Of a DNA stretch of 64,000 nucleotides, positions 17,707-24,574 are shown piece after piece. The first letter of the stretch is position 1; every line of letters begins with the position of its first letter. The notes beneath the pieces were generated by a model. The model saw only the letters and a program-made list of their open reading frames with translations, ran no database searches and was not told where the DNA came from. This DNA comes from Edaphobacter lichenicola (GTDB taxonomy: Bacteria; Acidobacteriota; Terriglobia; Terriglobales; Acidobacteriaceae): positions 1,922,001 through 1,986,000 of the forward strand of contig NZ_CP073696.1 of the NCBI RefSeq assembly GCF_025264645.1, given 5' to 3'. The translations under genes and the position numbers were made by a program.

Positions 17707-18159
17707 ATGCTCTCTATCCTCCTCGCCGCGTTCCTTCTAGCGGCCAGCACGATCGGCATGCACGCTGCAGGCATCTCTTTGCTGTTGCGCTATTCGACGA
17801 GGGCGCGTGCCCATTCGCCAACTACTTCTTTCGCCATCGCAAGGACCCTCCTGCGCGTTGTCTGGTGGCTGCTCTTGCTACACGTCGCGGAGATTGCCTT
17901 CTGGGCACTCTTCTATCTCTGGCGCGGTTACCTTCCCGACGCCGAAGCGGCCTTCTACTTCTCCGGAGTCACCTACACGACCATTGGCTATGGCGATATC
18001 GTGCTTGCAAAGTCCTACCGGCTGCTTGCGCCGATCGAAGACCTCGTCGGCGTTCTCATGTGCAGCTTGTCCATGGGCTATTTCTTTGTCGTCGTCAACC
18101 GCATCCTTCAGGGGCAACCACAGGCAATTCCCACCCCTTCCGGCAAAGATGAAAGATAA
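17707..18159 (+). CDS. Two-helix potassium channel subunit
   Basis: A 150-residue membrane protein. The N-terminal helix is at 1-24 and a second hydrophobic helix at about 50-70. A pore loop follows with the K+ selectivity filter TTIGYGD (in GVTYTTIGYGDIVLAKS), then an inner helix (LVGVLMCSLSMGYFFVVVNRIL). The cytosolic tail is short and has no RCK domain. This is the ion-channel (Ion_trans_2) pattern. It would assemble as a tetramer or pseudo-tetramer in the inner membrane. The start ATG at 17707 is preceded by a weak site. Confidence 0.88.
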   Translation: MLSILLAAFLLAASTIGMHAAGISLLLRYSTRARAHSPTTSFAIARTLLRVVWWLLLLHVAEIAFWALFYLWRGYLPDAEAAFYFSGVTYTTIGYGDIVLAKSYRLLAPIEDLVGVLMCSLSMGYFFVVVNRILQGQPQAIPTPSGKDER

Positions 18160-18311
18160 GGGCAGCATGAGCCTGTAACGGAAGCGTGATACGAGCCGGG
18201 TTTTGCAGGCAAATTGTGTTGTCAAGTCCTCCACGACCCGATCCTGCATAAAATCAAGCAGATACCTGTGGCGTACGAGTTAGCTCCAACTATATATACT
18301 TAAAACAGTGT

Positions 18312-18345
18312 AAGAAAAATCCCGGCTAAGGCCGGGATTTTTCTT
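18312..18345. terminator. Bidirectional intrinsic terminator
   Basis: A perfect 15-base-pair stem: AAGAAAAATCCCGGC at 18312-18326 pairs with 18331-18345 around the loop TAAG. The GC-rich core flanked by A-run and T-run works on both strands, which suits its place between the convergent K+ channel gene and the SDR gene. Confidence 0.9.
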
Positions 18346-18430
18346 GCAGCGATATCTTAGAGGGATAACCCGTTTGGTTACTGATATTTAGCTGTAACTC
18401 CCCTGGAATGAAATTTTTACGAGATATAAC

Positions 18431-18450
18431 TTTTGCAACTAGTTGCAAAA
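18431..18450. repeat. Perfect 20-base palindrome
   Basis: TTTTGCAACTAGTTGCAAAA is fully self-complementary. Its TTGCAA..TTGCAA arms look like a LacI- or TetR-type operator, but it lies between two convergent 3' ends rather than at a promoter. It may be an operator for an unannotated small transcript, or a protein-binding or recombination site. Function unknown. Confidence 0.6.
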
Positions 18451-18541
18451 TAAAGACTTAGCACATACGGTGGGGGGGTGGGGGTAGGACGTGTACAGTC
18501 GCATCGCAAATGACGAACAGGGAAAGACACGCAATGAATCG

Positions 18542-19342
18542 CTATTGATTCACGCCACTAGCCAGAAAACCGCCATCGACTACCAGGATCTCGCCGGTAA
18601 CAAACGCGGAGGCGTCACTGGCCAGAAAGATCGCCGAGCCAACCAGCTCCACCGTCTTCCCGAAGCGGCCCATCGGCGTCCGCATCAGAAGTTCTTTGCC
18701 GCGGTCGCTCTCATCCAGAAGCTTCTGATTGAGGGCAGTCCGGAAGACCCCAGGCGCAATCGCATTCACCGTGACGCCCTGAGAACTCCACTCCACCGCC
18801 AGAGATTTGGTCAAAGCTCCAACGGCTGCTTTACTCGCTGCATACGCCGTGACCTCCTTCAGGCTCACAAACGTATTCAGCGATGCAATGTTGATGATCC
18901 GCCCATAGCCGCGCTCCAGCATGTGTTTGCCGAAGATCTGGCAGGCCCGCAGCGTTCCAGTCACGTTCGTGTCCATAATGCCGTCCCAGGTCTCCTCCGA
19001 GACCGTCAGTGTCGGCTCCCGCTTGATCTTGCCCGCACAGTTGATCAGAATATCCACCTTACCGAACTGCTTCACCGTCCCGTCCAGCAGCGCCTGTAGT
19101 GTTGCACGGTCCGCTACATCCGAGGTCAACCGCAAGGATCGGCGTCCCGTCGCCTCAACCGCTTTCGCCGCCTCATCCACCTGCTCCGGCCGCCGCGAAC
19201 TGGCCACGACATCGGCTCCCGCCTCTGCCAATCCAATCGCCATCGCCAAACCAATACCCGACGTCCCCCCCACCACAACAGCCGACTTGCCGCTCAAATC
19301 AAACAACGGATGCCCCATCGAAACGTCCTCTTTCTTATCCAA
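18542..19342 (-). CDS. SDR oxidoreductase of the hexuronate locus (candidate fructuronate reductase)
   Basis: A 266-residue SDR with the cofactor motif GGTSGIG and the catalytic YAASK. It ends in GGFLASGVNQ, typical of the gluconate 5-dehydrogenase/KduD-like SDR subgroup. The start may be M9 (MGHPLFDLSGK). It is the last gene of the uxaE-gntK-SDR run, with 12 bases between it and gntK. From context the best role is NAD(P)H-dependent reduction of fructuronate to mannonate, a job done by an SDR (UxuB/YjmF) in bacilli. Gluconate 5-dehydrogenase or KduD activity remain real alternatives that the sequence alone cannot exclude. Confidence 0.75.
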   Translation of the reverse strand: MDKKEDVSMGHPLFDLSGKSAVVVGGTSGIGLAMAIGLAEAGADVVASSRRPEQVDEAAKAVEATGRRSLRLTSDVADRATLQALLDGTVKQFGKVDILINCAGKIKREPTLTVSEETWDGIMDTNVTGTLRACQIFGKHMLERGYGRIINIASLNTFVSLKEVTAYAASKAAVGALTKSLAVEWSSQGVTVNAIAPGVFRTALNQKLLDESDRGKELLMRTPMGRFGKTVELVGSAIFLASDASAFVTGEILVVDGGFLASGVNQ

Positions 19343-19354
19343 AATCTTTCGAAC

Positions 19355-19855
19355 TCAACTCTTGCCCGATGAAATCTGCTCCAGAATCTGACTGACAACC
19401 TCTTCCGGAGATCGATCGTTCACGATCTGTAAAGCGTCCTTCGGAATCTCCAGCGTCGCAAGCTGACTCTCCAACAGCTTCGCACTCATAAACTCATGCT
19501 TCCGCTGGGACAAGCGAGCCGCGAGCATCTCCTTGCTCCCTTCCAGCACCACAAAGCTTACAGCACCAATCGGCATTCCGGCGCGCAGCGTATCTCGATA
19601 GCTAGCCTTCAGCGCCGAACACGCCAAAATGCCGCTCTTCCCTGCCTCGAACCAGCCAAGCAGAAGCCGGTTCAACTCCTCCAGCCAAGGCTGACGATCT
19701 TGGTCATTCAGCGGTTGTCCCGCAGCCATCTTCTGCTTGTTCGCCAAAGGATGATAGTCATCAGCGTCAGCGAACACGCATCCGATACGCTCAGCCAATA
19801 ACGTCCCGATGGTCGTCTTTCCCGAGCCGCTTACTCCCATCAGCACAACTATCAT
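19355..19855 (-). CDS. gntK: Gluconokinase, GntK type
   Basis: A 166-residue P-loop kinase that phosphorylates D-gluconate to 6-phosphogluconate. The Walker A motif GVSGSGKT is at 7-14, followed by FADADDYHPLANKQKMAAGQ, the gluconate-site signature of the family, and LACSALKASYRD with the conserved Arg-rich lid region. Length and motifs match GntK/IdnK throughout. It lies between uxaE (64-base gap) and the SDR. A gluconate kinase in a hexuronate cluster only makes sense if gluconate is an intermediate, which supports the LarA-homologue pathway proposed here. Confidence 0.95.
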   Translation of the reverse strand: MIVVLMGVSGSGKTTIGTLLAERIGCVFADADDYHPLANKQKMAAGQPLNDQDRQPWLEELNRLLLGWFEAGKSGILACSALKASYRDTLRAGMPIGAVSFVVLEGSKEMLAARLSQRKHEFMSAKLLESQLATLEIPKDALQIVNDRSPEEVVSQILEQISSGKS

Positions 19856-19919
19856 CCAGCAACATCCTCTCAGTCACAGATCGCCACGCAAAGAGCAGGA
19901 AACATCGTCAAGGCTATCG

Positions 19920-21182
19920 TCAGAGTCCGAGAAAGACCGGTTTGATGTGCCGCTCAAACAGGTTGGTCGTCACATTCCGCGCCACAACCTCTTCATTGGC
20001 CTCCAGAGCCTTCAGGTATCGATCTCCCATCTTCGCTGCCACCTTGAAGCCGACATGTAACAACTGCCGGAGGTTCTGGTTATATGCCTTGTTGCTCTGA
20101 TCATGCCGCAGCGCTGAAGTGTACTGCTCGCTCGTCCAGCCCTTTACCTCGTCCGGAGTCGGCAGCTTCGTCGGGTCGATGTCAATCACCGTCGCATAAG
20201 GCGCACATAGCTCCTCACTGTGCGCGTACGCCTCAGCGTATATCTCCTTGGCGATCTCTAGTCCCGTCCCCCCGGCCTCAGCCAGCCCAATCAACTCTTC
20301 AAGCCATGTCGTCCCAGCCGTCTTCAAATGAACACCTACGTCGAACGTCTTCATCGCTTCATGAATCGCCCTATAAATAGAAAACTTATCTGAACCTGAG
20401 TGCACACTTAGCTTTAAATTTTCCGGGAGCCCATAGGTCTTCACAGCAAACTTAATTGCCGCCAAGTCATCCTCAAATTCCTTACGGAATTGGGCTACAT
20501 CACCCACATAGTCGACCCCTTTATTGAATCGACCAGTGAACTTCGGCGCGATGGTTTGGATGGGGATTCTCTCATCTGCAATGGCGGCGAGAATTATCAG
20601 TAACTCAACCGGTGTCTGCGGCAAGTCGGTCTCGTCCATAGAGACCTCCGGCACAAAGGTACCGGTCCCCTTCTTCTCTACCAGAAGCCGGTAGATCACA
20701 CCTGCATGCTGCACTGCGGCAAGAAACTTGTTAGCGACACCCTCAACAAACGCCTTATCCGTCTTGACCGGTTCAGCTATGTGTGGAATCGCAACCGTCC
20801 CTACCAGTTCTGGATGCCGTCGCACGAATGTTGCAACATCAGAAGGGGCCGCGGGTTGTCCGATTGAATCGGCTACATCCAACGTAAAAAAATCACATGA
20901 ATCCAGGAATTTTTCGACAGTTTTAACATTGATGTGATCTGCGTCTAGGAAGTAGGGCTTTGACCACCCAAGAGTCTTGACAGCCGCATCCGCAGCCTTA
21001 CGTGTTTGGCTCGGTTCAGAGCCGATAATCACGTGCTCTCGGTTGGATTTATTCCAGATCGGTACAACCTCCACTCCCGCATCGGCGGCCAGGATACAAG
21101 CCGCCAGTTGCGCCTTAGCCTGGTGTGCAAATCTATCGCCAACGCCAACCGAAAACTTGGAAAGCTTCAATCCGTCACTCAT
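19920..21182 (-). CDS. uxaE: Tagaturonate/fructuronate epimerase UxaE
   Basis: A 420-residue protein beginning MSDGLKLSKFSVGVGDRFAHQ. Family-typical blocks include PYFLDADHINVKTV, FFTLDVADSIGQ, EVSMDETDLPQTP and KLSVHSGSDKFSIYRAIHE. UxaE, first described in Thermotoga, interconverts D-tagaturonate and D-fructuronate, so galacturonate can enter the glucuronate branch. The ATG at 21182 is chosen because GAAGGG lies 6 bases upstream; an earlier start would run through the operator-like palindrome at 21201-21217. It is followed by gntK and the SDR on the same strand. Confidence 0.92.
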   Translation of the reverse strand: MSDGLKLSKFSVGVGDRFAHQAKAQLAACILAADAGVEVVPIWNKSNREHVIIGSEPSQTRKAADAAVKTLGWSKPYFLDADHINVKTVEKFLDSCDFFTLDVADSIGQPAAPSDVATFVRRHPELVGTVAIPHIAEPVKTDKAFVEGVANKFLAAVQHAGVIYRLLVEKKGTGTFVPEVSMDETDLPQTPVELLIILAAIADERIPIQTIAPKFTGRFNKGVDYVGDVAQFRKEFEDDLAAIKFAVKTYGLPENLKLSVHSGSDKFSIYRAIHEAMKTFDVGVHLKTAGTTWLEELIGLAEAGGTGLEIAKEIYAEAYAHSEELCAPYATVIDIDPTKLPTPDEVKGWTSEQYTSALRHDQSNKAYNQNLRQLLHVGFKVAAKMGDRYLKALEANEEVVARNVTTNLFERHIKPVFLGL

Positions 21183-21200
21183 GCATACCCTTCTCAACTC

Positions 21201-21217
21201 AATTGGTCTAACCAATT
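21201..21217. promoter_or_regulatory. GntR-type (UxuR/ExuR-like) operator upstream of uxaE
   Basis: A perfect 7-3-7 palindrome, AATTGGTCTAACCAATT, lies 19 bases upstream of the uxaE start. The known UxuR/ExuR operator of enterobacteria has the same ATTGGT...ACCAAT half-sites. Placed just downstream of the predicted promoter, it would repress uxaE-gntK-SDR when bound. The regulator gene is not in this window. Confidence 0.7.
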
Positions 21218-21230
21218 CGGAAACCGTTTT

Positions 21231-21259
21231 AGCATACCGATTAAAGGTTTGATGGGCAA
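21231..21259 (-). promoter_or_regulatory. Predicted sigma-70-like promoter of uxaE
   Basis: Reading the minus strand, TTGCCC (21259-21254) and TATGCT (21236-21231) are separated by 17 bases, matching 4 of 6 at each box. The start point would fall just before the palindrome at 21201-21217. It lies in the 82-base gap between the LarA homologue and uxaE, so these genes could be transcribed separately. Confidence 0.5.
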
Positions 21260-21264
21260 ATTGA

Positions 21265-22539
21265 TTAATTTTGGAATCTACCTTGGTAGGCCCAGAGGCC
21301 TAGGCCCGGGTTAGAAATGTAGAAGATCTCTTCGCCGGCTACGGTGTTCCAGCCGTCGCTAAGGGTTGCGGGGTTGTACTTCGCAGTGATCGCTGCGAGG
21401 TCGCCGTATTCGAAGTGGACGTCTTCTATCTCTTTGCGGGTAAGGTGGCCTGGGCAGTAACGGATGGTGAATCGGCCTTCGCTTGAGCCGTGGATGAGGT
21501 GGGCTGCTGCGCTCAAGTTGCCAGCTAGTTGAGGGTCTTCCTTCACTGCTGCCAGGGTTCGCGGGGTTCCGCAGTAGCCATACTTGCGGATTAGCACATC
21601 GATGGCGGCGTCTTCGCCAAACTCGTGGACGCCAGGGGCGAGGACGATCAACTCAGCGTTGTCTGCCAGGGCCATGCGAGTGCGGTAGACGCTCTTGTTT
21701 CCCAGCCAGGTGCTCTTGAACTCATGGGGATCGAGGAAAACTACTGCTTTCTTGATCTCGCGGTCCATCATTTTGAAGTTCACCTTGAGGCTGAGCGCTG
21801 CCGCGAGTTCGAAGCACTCTGCATCGTCACCGACATAAAGCCCGCGAATTACAAGGTTTCCTGCATCATTCTTGGCTACTACCGTCTGCACGTAGACGAT
21901 TGGCATGTTCTTGGCGAAGTGCTCGCTTGCGTAGTTCAATACGCGACGGACGGGTGTGTCGGCGCGGCCCATCATGCGCTCCATGCCGTAGACGGCGCCG
22001 AGGAAGTGGCTACGGTGGATGCCAACTGAGCCTCCTGTGCCGATGAAGATGTTTTTGTTGTAGTTCGCCATACCGACGACTTCGTGCGGAACGACCTGGC
22101 CTATCGAGAGAATGAGGTCATGGCCGCCATCGCGAACGAGTTTATTCACCTGTGCGGGCCAGGTGTAGTCGAGCTTCCCTTCGCTGACCTCGTACATGAA
22201 TTCGCCGGGAACTTCGCCGAGGGTCACGACGTCATTGCGCCAGTCGTGCGTGCGAAAGAGTGAGCTTGGAGTTGCGCCGTACATCGTCGCAATCTCTTTA
22301 TCTGTCATGGGTTTGTGAGTGCCTAATGCGGGCAGTACATCTACAAGATTCTCGCCATAATACTCCCAGGCAAGTTCGGTCAGGACTCCGCTTTGGGAGT
22401 GCATTCGAGTGAAATCGGGCGGAACTGCCAGTACTTTTTGGCGTTTGCCGAGCTTGTCCAGCGCCTGGAACAGGTTCGACCGCACTTCGGTGGGCGACAT
22501 CTCAGTTGTCGCGCTTCCAGCAGCAAAAAAGAGACTCAT
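21265..22539 (-). CDS. LarA-family nickel-pincer epimerase (candidate gluconate/mannonate 2-epimerase)
   Basis: A 424-residue member of the LarA (DUF2088) superfamily. By eye alignment with Lactobacillus LarA, R45 (in DFTR) matches R75, H75 (in LGTHKPMT) matches H108, H152 (in PHEVVGM) matches H174, K162 (in NYNK) matches the cofactor-attaching K184 with identical spacing, and H178 (in IHRSH) matches the nickel ligand H200. All core positions are therefore kept. Members of the superfamily racemise or epimerise many 2-hydroxy acids, including D-gluconate to D-mannonate. Its place between uxaC and uxaE-gntK favours that reaction; lactate is unlikely. It needs cofactor from larB, larC and larE, found at 7.8-12.5 kb. 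Confidence 0.85.
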   Translation of the reverse strand: MSLFFAAGSATTEMSPTEVRSNLFQALDKLGKRQKVLAVPPDFTRMHSQSGVLTELAWEYYGENLVDVLPALGTHKPMTDKEIATMYGATPSSLFRTHDWRNDVVTLGEVPGEFMYEVSEGKLDYTWPAQVNKLVRDGGHDLILSIGQVVPHEVVGMANYNKNIFIGTGGSVGIHRSHFLGAVYGMERMMGRADTPVRRVLNYASEHFAKNMPIVYVQTVVAKNDAGNLVIRGLYVGDDAECFELAAALSLKVNFKMMDREIKKAVVFLDPHEFKSTWLGNKSVYRTRMALADNAELIVLAPGVHEFGEDAAIDVLIRKYGYCGTPRTLAAVKEDPQLAGNLSAAAHLIHGSSEGRFTIRYCPGHLTRKEIEDVHFEYGDLAAITAKYNPATLSDGWNTVAGEEIFYISNPGLGLWAYQGRFQN

Positions 22540-22689
22540 GGCTTTTGATCTTACTCTTTGGGGGAACGGAGGACGCAGGAAGTTGGATCTGTTCGCGAGG
22601 TTCTGAAGACTAAAAAGTGCGGAAAAATATTGAAAGGCCTGAGAGTGATCTTTTCGTGTTTTTGCTAGGTTTTTCGAGGGGGTTTGGGA

Positions 22690-22755
22690 AAAAGGCGTGT
22701 ACTTTTTGTGGTGTTTTGATGGTGAAATCGTGGTGCGATGTGTGGTGAATATGGA
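22690..22755. repeat. GTGGTG-rich intergenic element, copy 1
   Basis: The plus strand here consists of T/G-rich units ending in GTGGTG or GTGGTGAA with irregular spacers. A similar unit run occurs at 60900-60950. It has no coding capacity and no clear hairpin. It looks like a short family of intergenic repeats. Confidence 0.45.
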
Positions 22756-22864
22756 GATTAAAACGCCCTAAATCTGGCGTTGAAAAAAGTGACAGCTTTT
22801 TGAACTTTATTTTGGACGGACCACTCGAATAACAATGGCCTTGGCGTTCTGATTGATGACTAAG

Positions 22865-22943
22865 CAGCGGCAGAGACGAAATGCGGGGTCTCTCCACTAC
22901 TCTGTTCACGATGAAACTGCGAACAGCTTCGGTCGAGATGACG
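22865..22943. repeat. Dispersed REP-like repeat, degenerate copy
   Basis: The sequence begins GCAGCGGCAGAGACGAAATG and ends in a GGTCGAGATGACGAA-type segment, matching the outer parts of the copies at 48606-48655 and 30334-30377 but with a longer interior. The middle contains a GTTCACGATGAAACTGCGAAC-type near-palindrome. Confidence 0.5.
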
Positions 22944-23028
22944 AATGGTGATAACGGACCGGAGAAGGGGGTGGTTGGCTATACCGGTGGTAATGGTTGG
23001 GCGGTCGGTTCGCTTCGTTCCGGTTGAG

Positions 23029-24435
23029 TTAGAGTTTGTAGGCCTTTTTGACAAGGTTTACCGTCAGGTCCTGGACGACTTCGAAGGCTTCGTTTTCGTC
23101 GAGACGATGTTCAGCTACGAGGCGGCCGAGGAAGGCGCAGTCGATTCGGCGGGCCACGTCGTGGCGGGAGGGGATGGAGAGGAAGGCCCTGGTGTCGTCG
23201 TTGAAGCCTACGGTGTTGTAGAAGCCGGCGGTCTCGGTGGCCTGCTCGCGGAAGCGCATCATGCCCTCGGGTGAGTCGTGGAACCACCAGGGCGGACCAA
23301 GCTTGAGTGCGGGATAGTGGCCCGCGAGAGGAGCCAGTTCGCGGGAGAAGGCGGTCTCGTCTAGGGTGAAGAGGATCAGGGTGAGGCGTGAGTCGTTTCC
23401 GTATTTGCTGAGGAGCGGCCGCATGGCTCGGACGTATTCGGTGGGCGAGGGCATATCGGCGCCCTTGTCGCGGCCGAACTTTTCGTAGACGAGACGGTTG
23501 TGGTTGCGCACCGAGCCGGGGTGGAGCTGCATGGTGAGGCCGTCTTCGACGCTCATGCCAGCCATCTCGGTGAGCATCTGGGCCTGGAAGATCTCCTGCT
23601 CCTGCGGGACGGAGCGGCCGGAGAGGATACGGCCGTAGAGCGAGGCTGCTGTCTCCGGGTCCAGATCGGCCGTCATGGCGGTCAGGTGGCCGTGATCGGT
23701 CGCGGTGGCACCCATGGACTTGAAGAAGGCGCGACGGTTCCTGAGAGCGTTGAGATAGCCCTTCCACGTGCCAACGTCTTCGCCGGTGATCTGGCCCAGC
23801 TTTTCGATGTTCTGGAGGAAGCCGGCGTATTCGGCATCAATCACGGAGTCGGGGCGGAATGTCGGCAGTACCCTGCCCTTCCATCCGGACTGTTGGATGG
23901 CTTTGTGAAACTCGAGTGTGTCGAGTGGAGTGTCGGTGGTTGAGAGGACTTCGATGTTGAACTTCTCGAAGAGTGCGCGCGGGCGAAACTCTGGAGTTTC
24001 GAGTTTCTTCGCAATGATGTCGTAGTACTCGTCGGCGTTTTCGGAGCTGAGTCGTTTACTGAGACCGAACTGGTTTTCAAATGTGTAGTCCAGCCAAAGG
24101 CGGGTGGGCGTGCCGCGAAACAGGTAGTAGTTCTTTGCGAAGATGCGCCACACCTCGCGGGGATCGGCGTTGGATTGGCCATCGACTTGAGGGATTCCGA
24201 GCGACTCCAGTGAGATTCCCTGGGAGTAGAGCATGCGGAAGATGTAATGGTCTGGCTGGATCAGGAGTGCAGTGGGGTTTGGAAATGCTTCGTTCTGGGC
24301 GAACCATCGCGGGTCGGTGTGACCGTGGGGCGAGATGATGGGCAGATCCCGTACTGTCTCGTAGAGTCTCACGGCAACTGAGCGTGCCGCAGTTTCTGCA
24401 GGGAAAAGCCTGTTCGCATCCAGAATCATTCTCAA
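23029..24435 (-). CDS. uxaC: Glucuronate/galacturonate isomerase UxaC
   Basis: A 468-residue metal-dependent isomerase of the amidohydrolase superfamily that converts D-glucuronate to D-fructuronate and D-galacturonate to D-tagaturonate. It begins with the family motif PIISPHGHTDPRWF (H37 and H39 as metal ligands). Further blocks are LWLDYTFENQFGLSKRL, STTDTPLDTL, MTEMAGMSVEDGLTMQLHPGS and KLGPPWWFHDSPEGM, all typical of UxaC. The start may be M3. It is downstream of the porin gene, from which it is separated by a strong terminator, so it needs its own promoter in the 95 bases between that terminator and the start. Confidence 0.97.
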   Translation of the reverse strand: MRMILDANRLFPAETAARSVAVRLYETVRDLPIISPHGHTDPRWFAQNEAFPNPTALLIQPDHYIFRMLYSQGISLESLGIPQVDGQSNADPREVWRIFAKNYYLFRGTPTRLWLDYTFENQFGLSKRLSSENADEYYDIIAKKLETPEFRPRALFEKFNIEVLSTTDTPLDTLEFHKAIQQSGWKGRVLPTFRPDSVIDAEYAGFLQNIEKLGQITGEDVGTWKGYLNALRNRRAFFKSMGATATDHGHLTAMTADLDPETAASLYGRILSGRSVPQEQEIFQAQMLTEMAGMSVEDGLTMQLHPGSVRNHNRLVYEKFGRDKGADMPSPTEYVRAMRPLLSKYGNDSRLTLILFTLDETAFSRELAPLAGHYPALKLGPPWWFHDSPEGMMRFREQATETAGFYNTVGFNDDTRAFLSIPSRHDVARRIDCAFLGRLVAEHRLDENEAFEVVQDLTVNLVKKAYKL

Positions 24436-24530
24436 CTCCTCTTCACTCTGGCTGGCGCCTGAAGAACGTCAGCATAGGCAGCGTATCAAAGATTGAGACG
24501 TACCTCGAACAAATGCAGTTTCAAACAGAC

Positions 24531-24556
24531 AAAAGGCACCCCGCAGGGTGCCTTTT
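24531..24556. terminator. Intrinsic terminator after the porin gene
   Basis: An 11-base-pair perfect stem, AAAAGGCACCC at 24531-24541 with GGGTGCCTTTT at 24546-24556, closed by the loop CGCA. It lies 19 bases beyond the porin stop codon on the minus strand, separates porin from uxaC transcription, and can act in both directions. Confidence 0.88.
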
Positions 24557-24574
24557 GTGGTGATGCCGGAGCTA

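Larger units (their letters stand above)
18160..18541. other. Convergent intergenic region with terminator and palindrome
   Basis: About 380 bases between the convergent K+ channel and SDR genes. It contains the strong bidirectional terminator at 18312-18345, a perfect 20-base palindrome at 18431-18450 and a G-rich tract at 18469-18488. No gene is supported; long plus-strand frames into 19 kb are shadows of the SDR gene. Confidence 0.6.
22540..23028. other. Intergenic region with GTGGTG-rich element, weak hairpin and degenerate dispersed repeat
   Basis: About 490 bases between uxaC and the LarA homologue, with no supported gene. A stretch at about 22690-22755 is rich in GTGGTG units on the plus strand. 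AACGCC at 22762-22767 pairs with GGCGTT at 22776-22781, followed by a weak U-tract for the minus strand, so it could end the uxaC transcript. A degenerate copy of the dispersed repeat family seen at 30334 and 48606 lies at 22865-22943. Confidence 0.55.

Noticed and set aside
18469..18488. G-rich tract as a G-quadruplex candidate
   Set aside because: Only two long G-runs and short ones follow; four separate GGG tracts with short loops are not cleanly present.
22610..22909. 99-codon minus-strand frame in the uxaC/LarA-homologue gap
   Set aside because: Coincides with the GTGGTG-rich repeat element; composition (His/Ser/Lys-rich, irregular) reflects the repeat rather than a gene.
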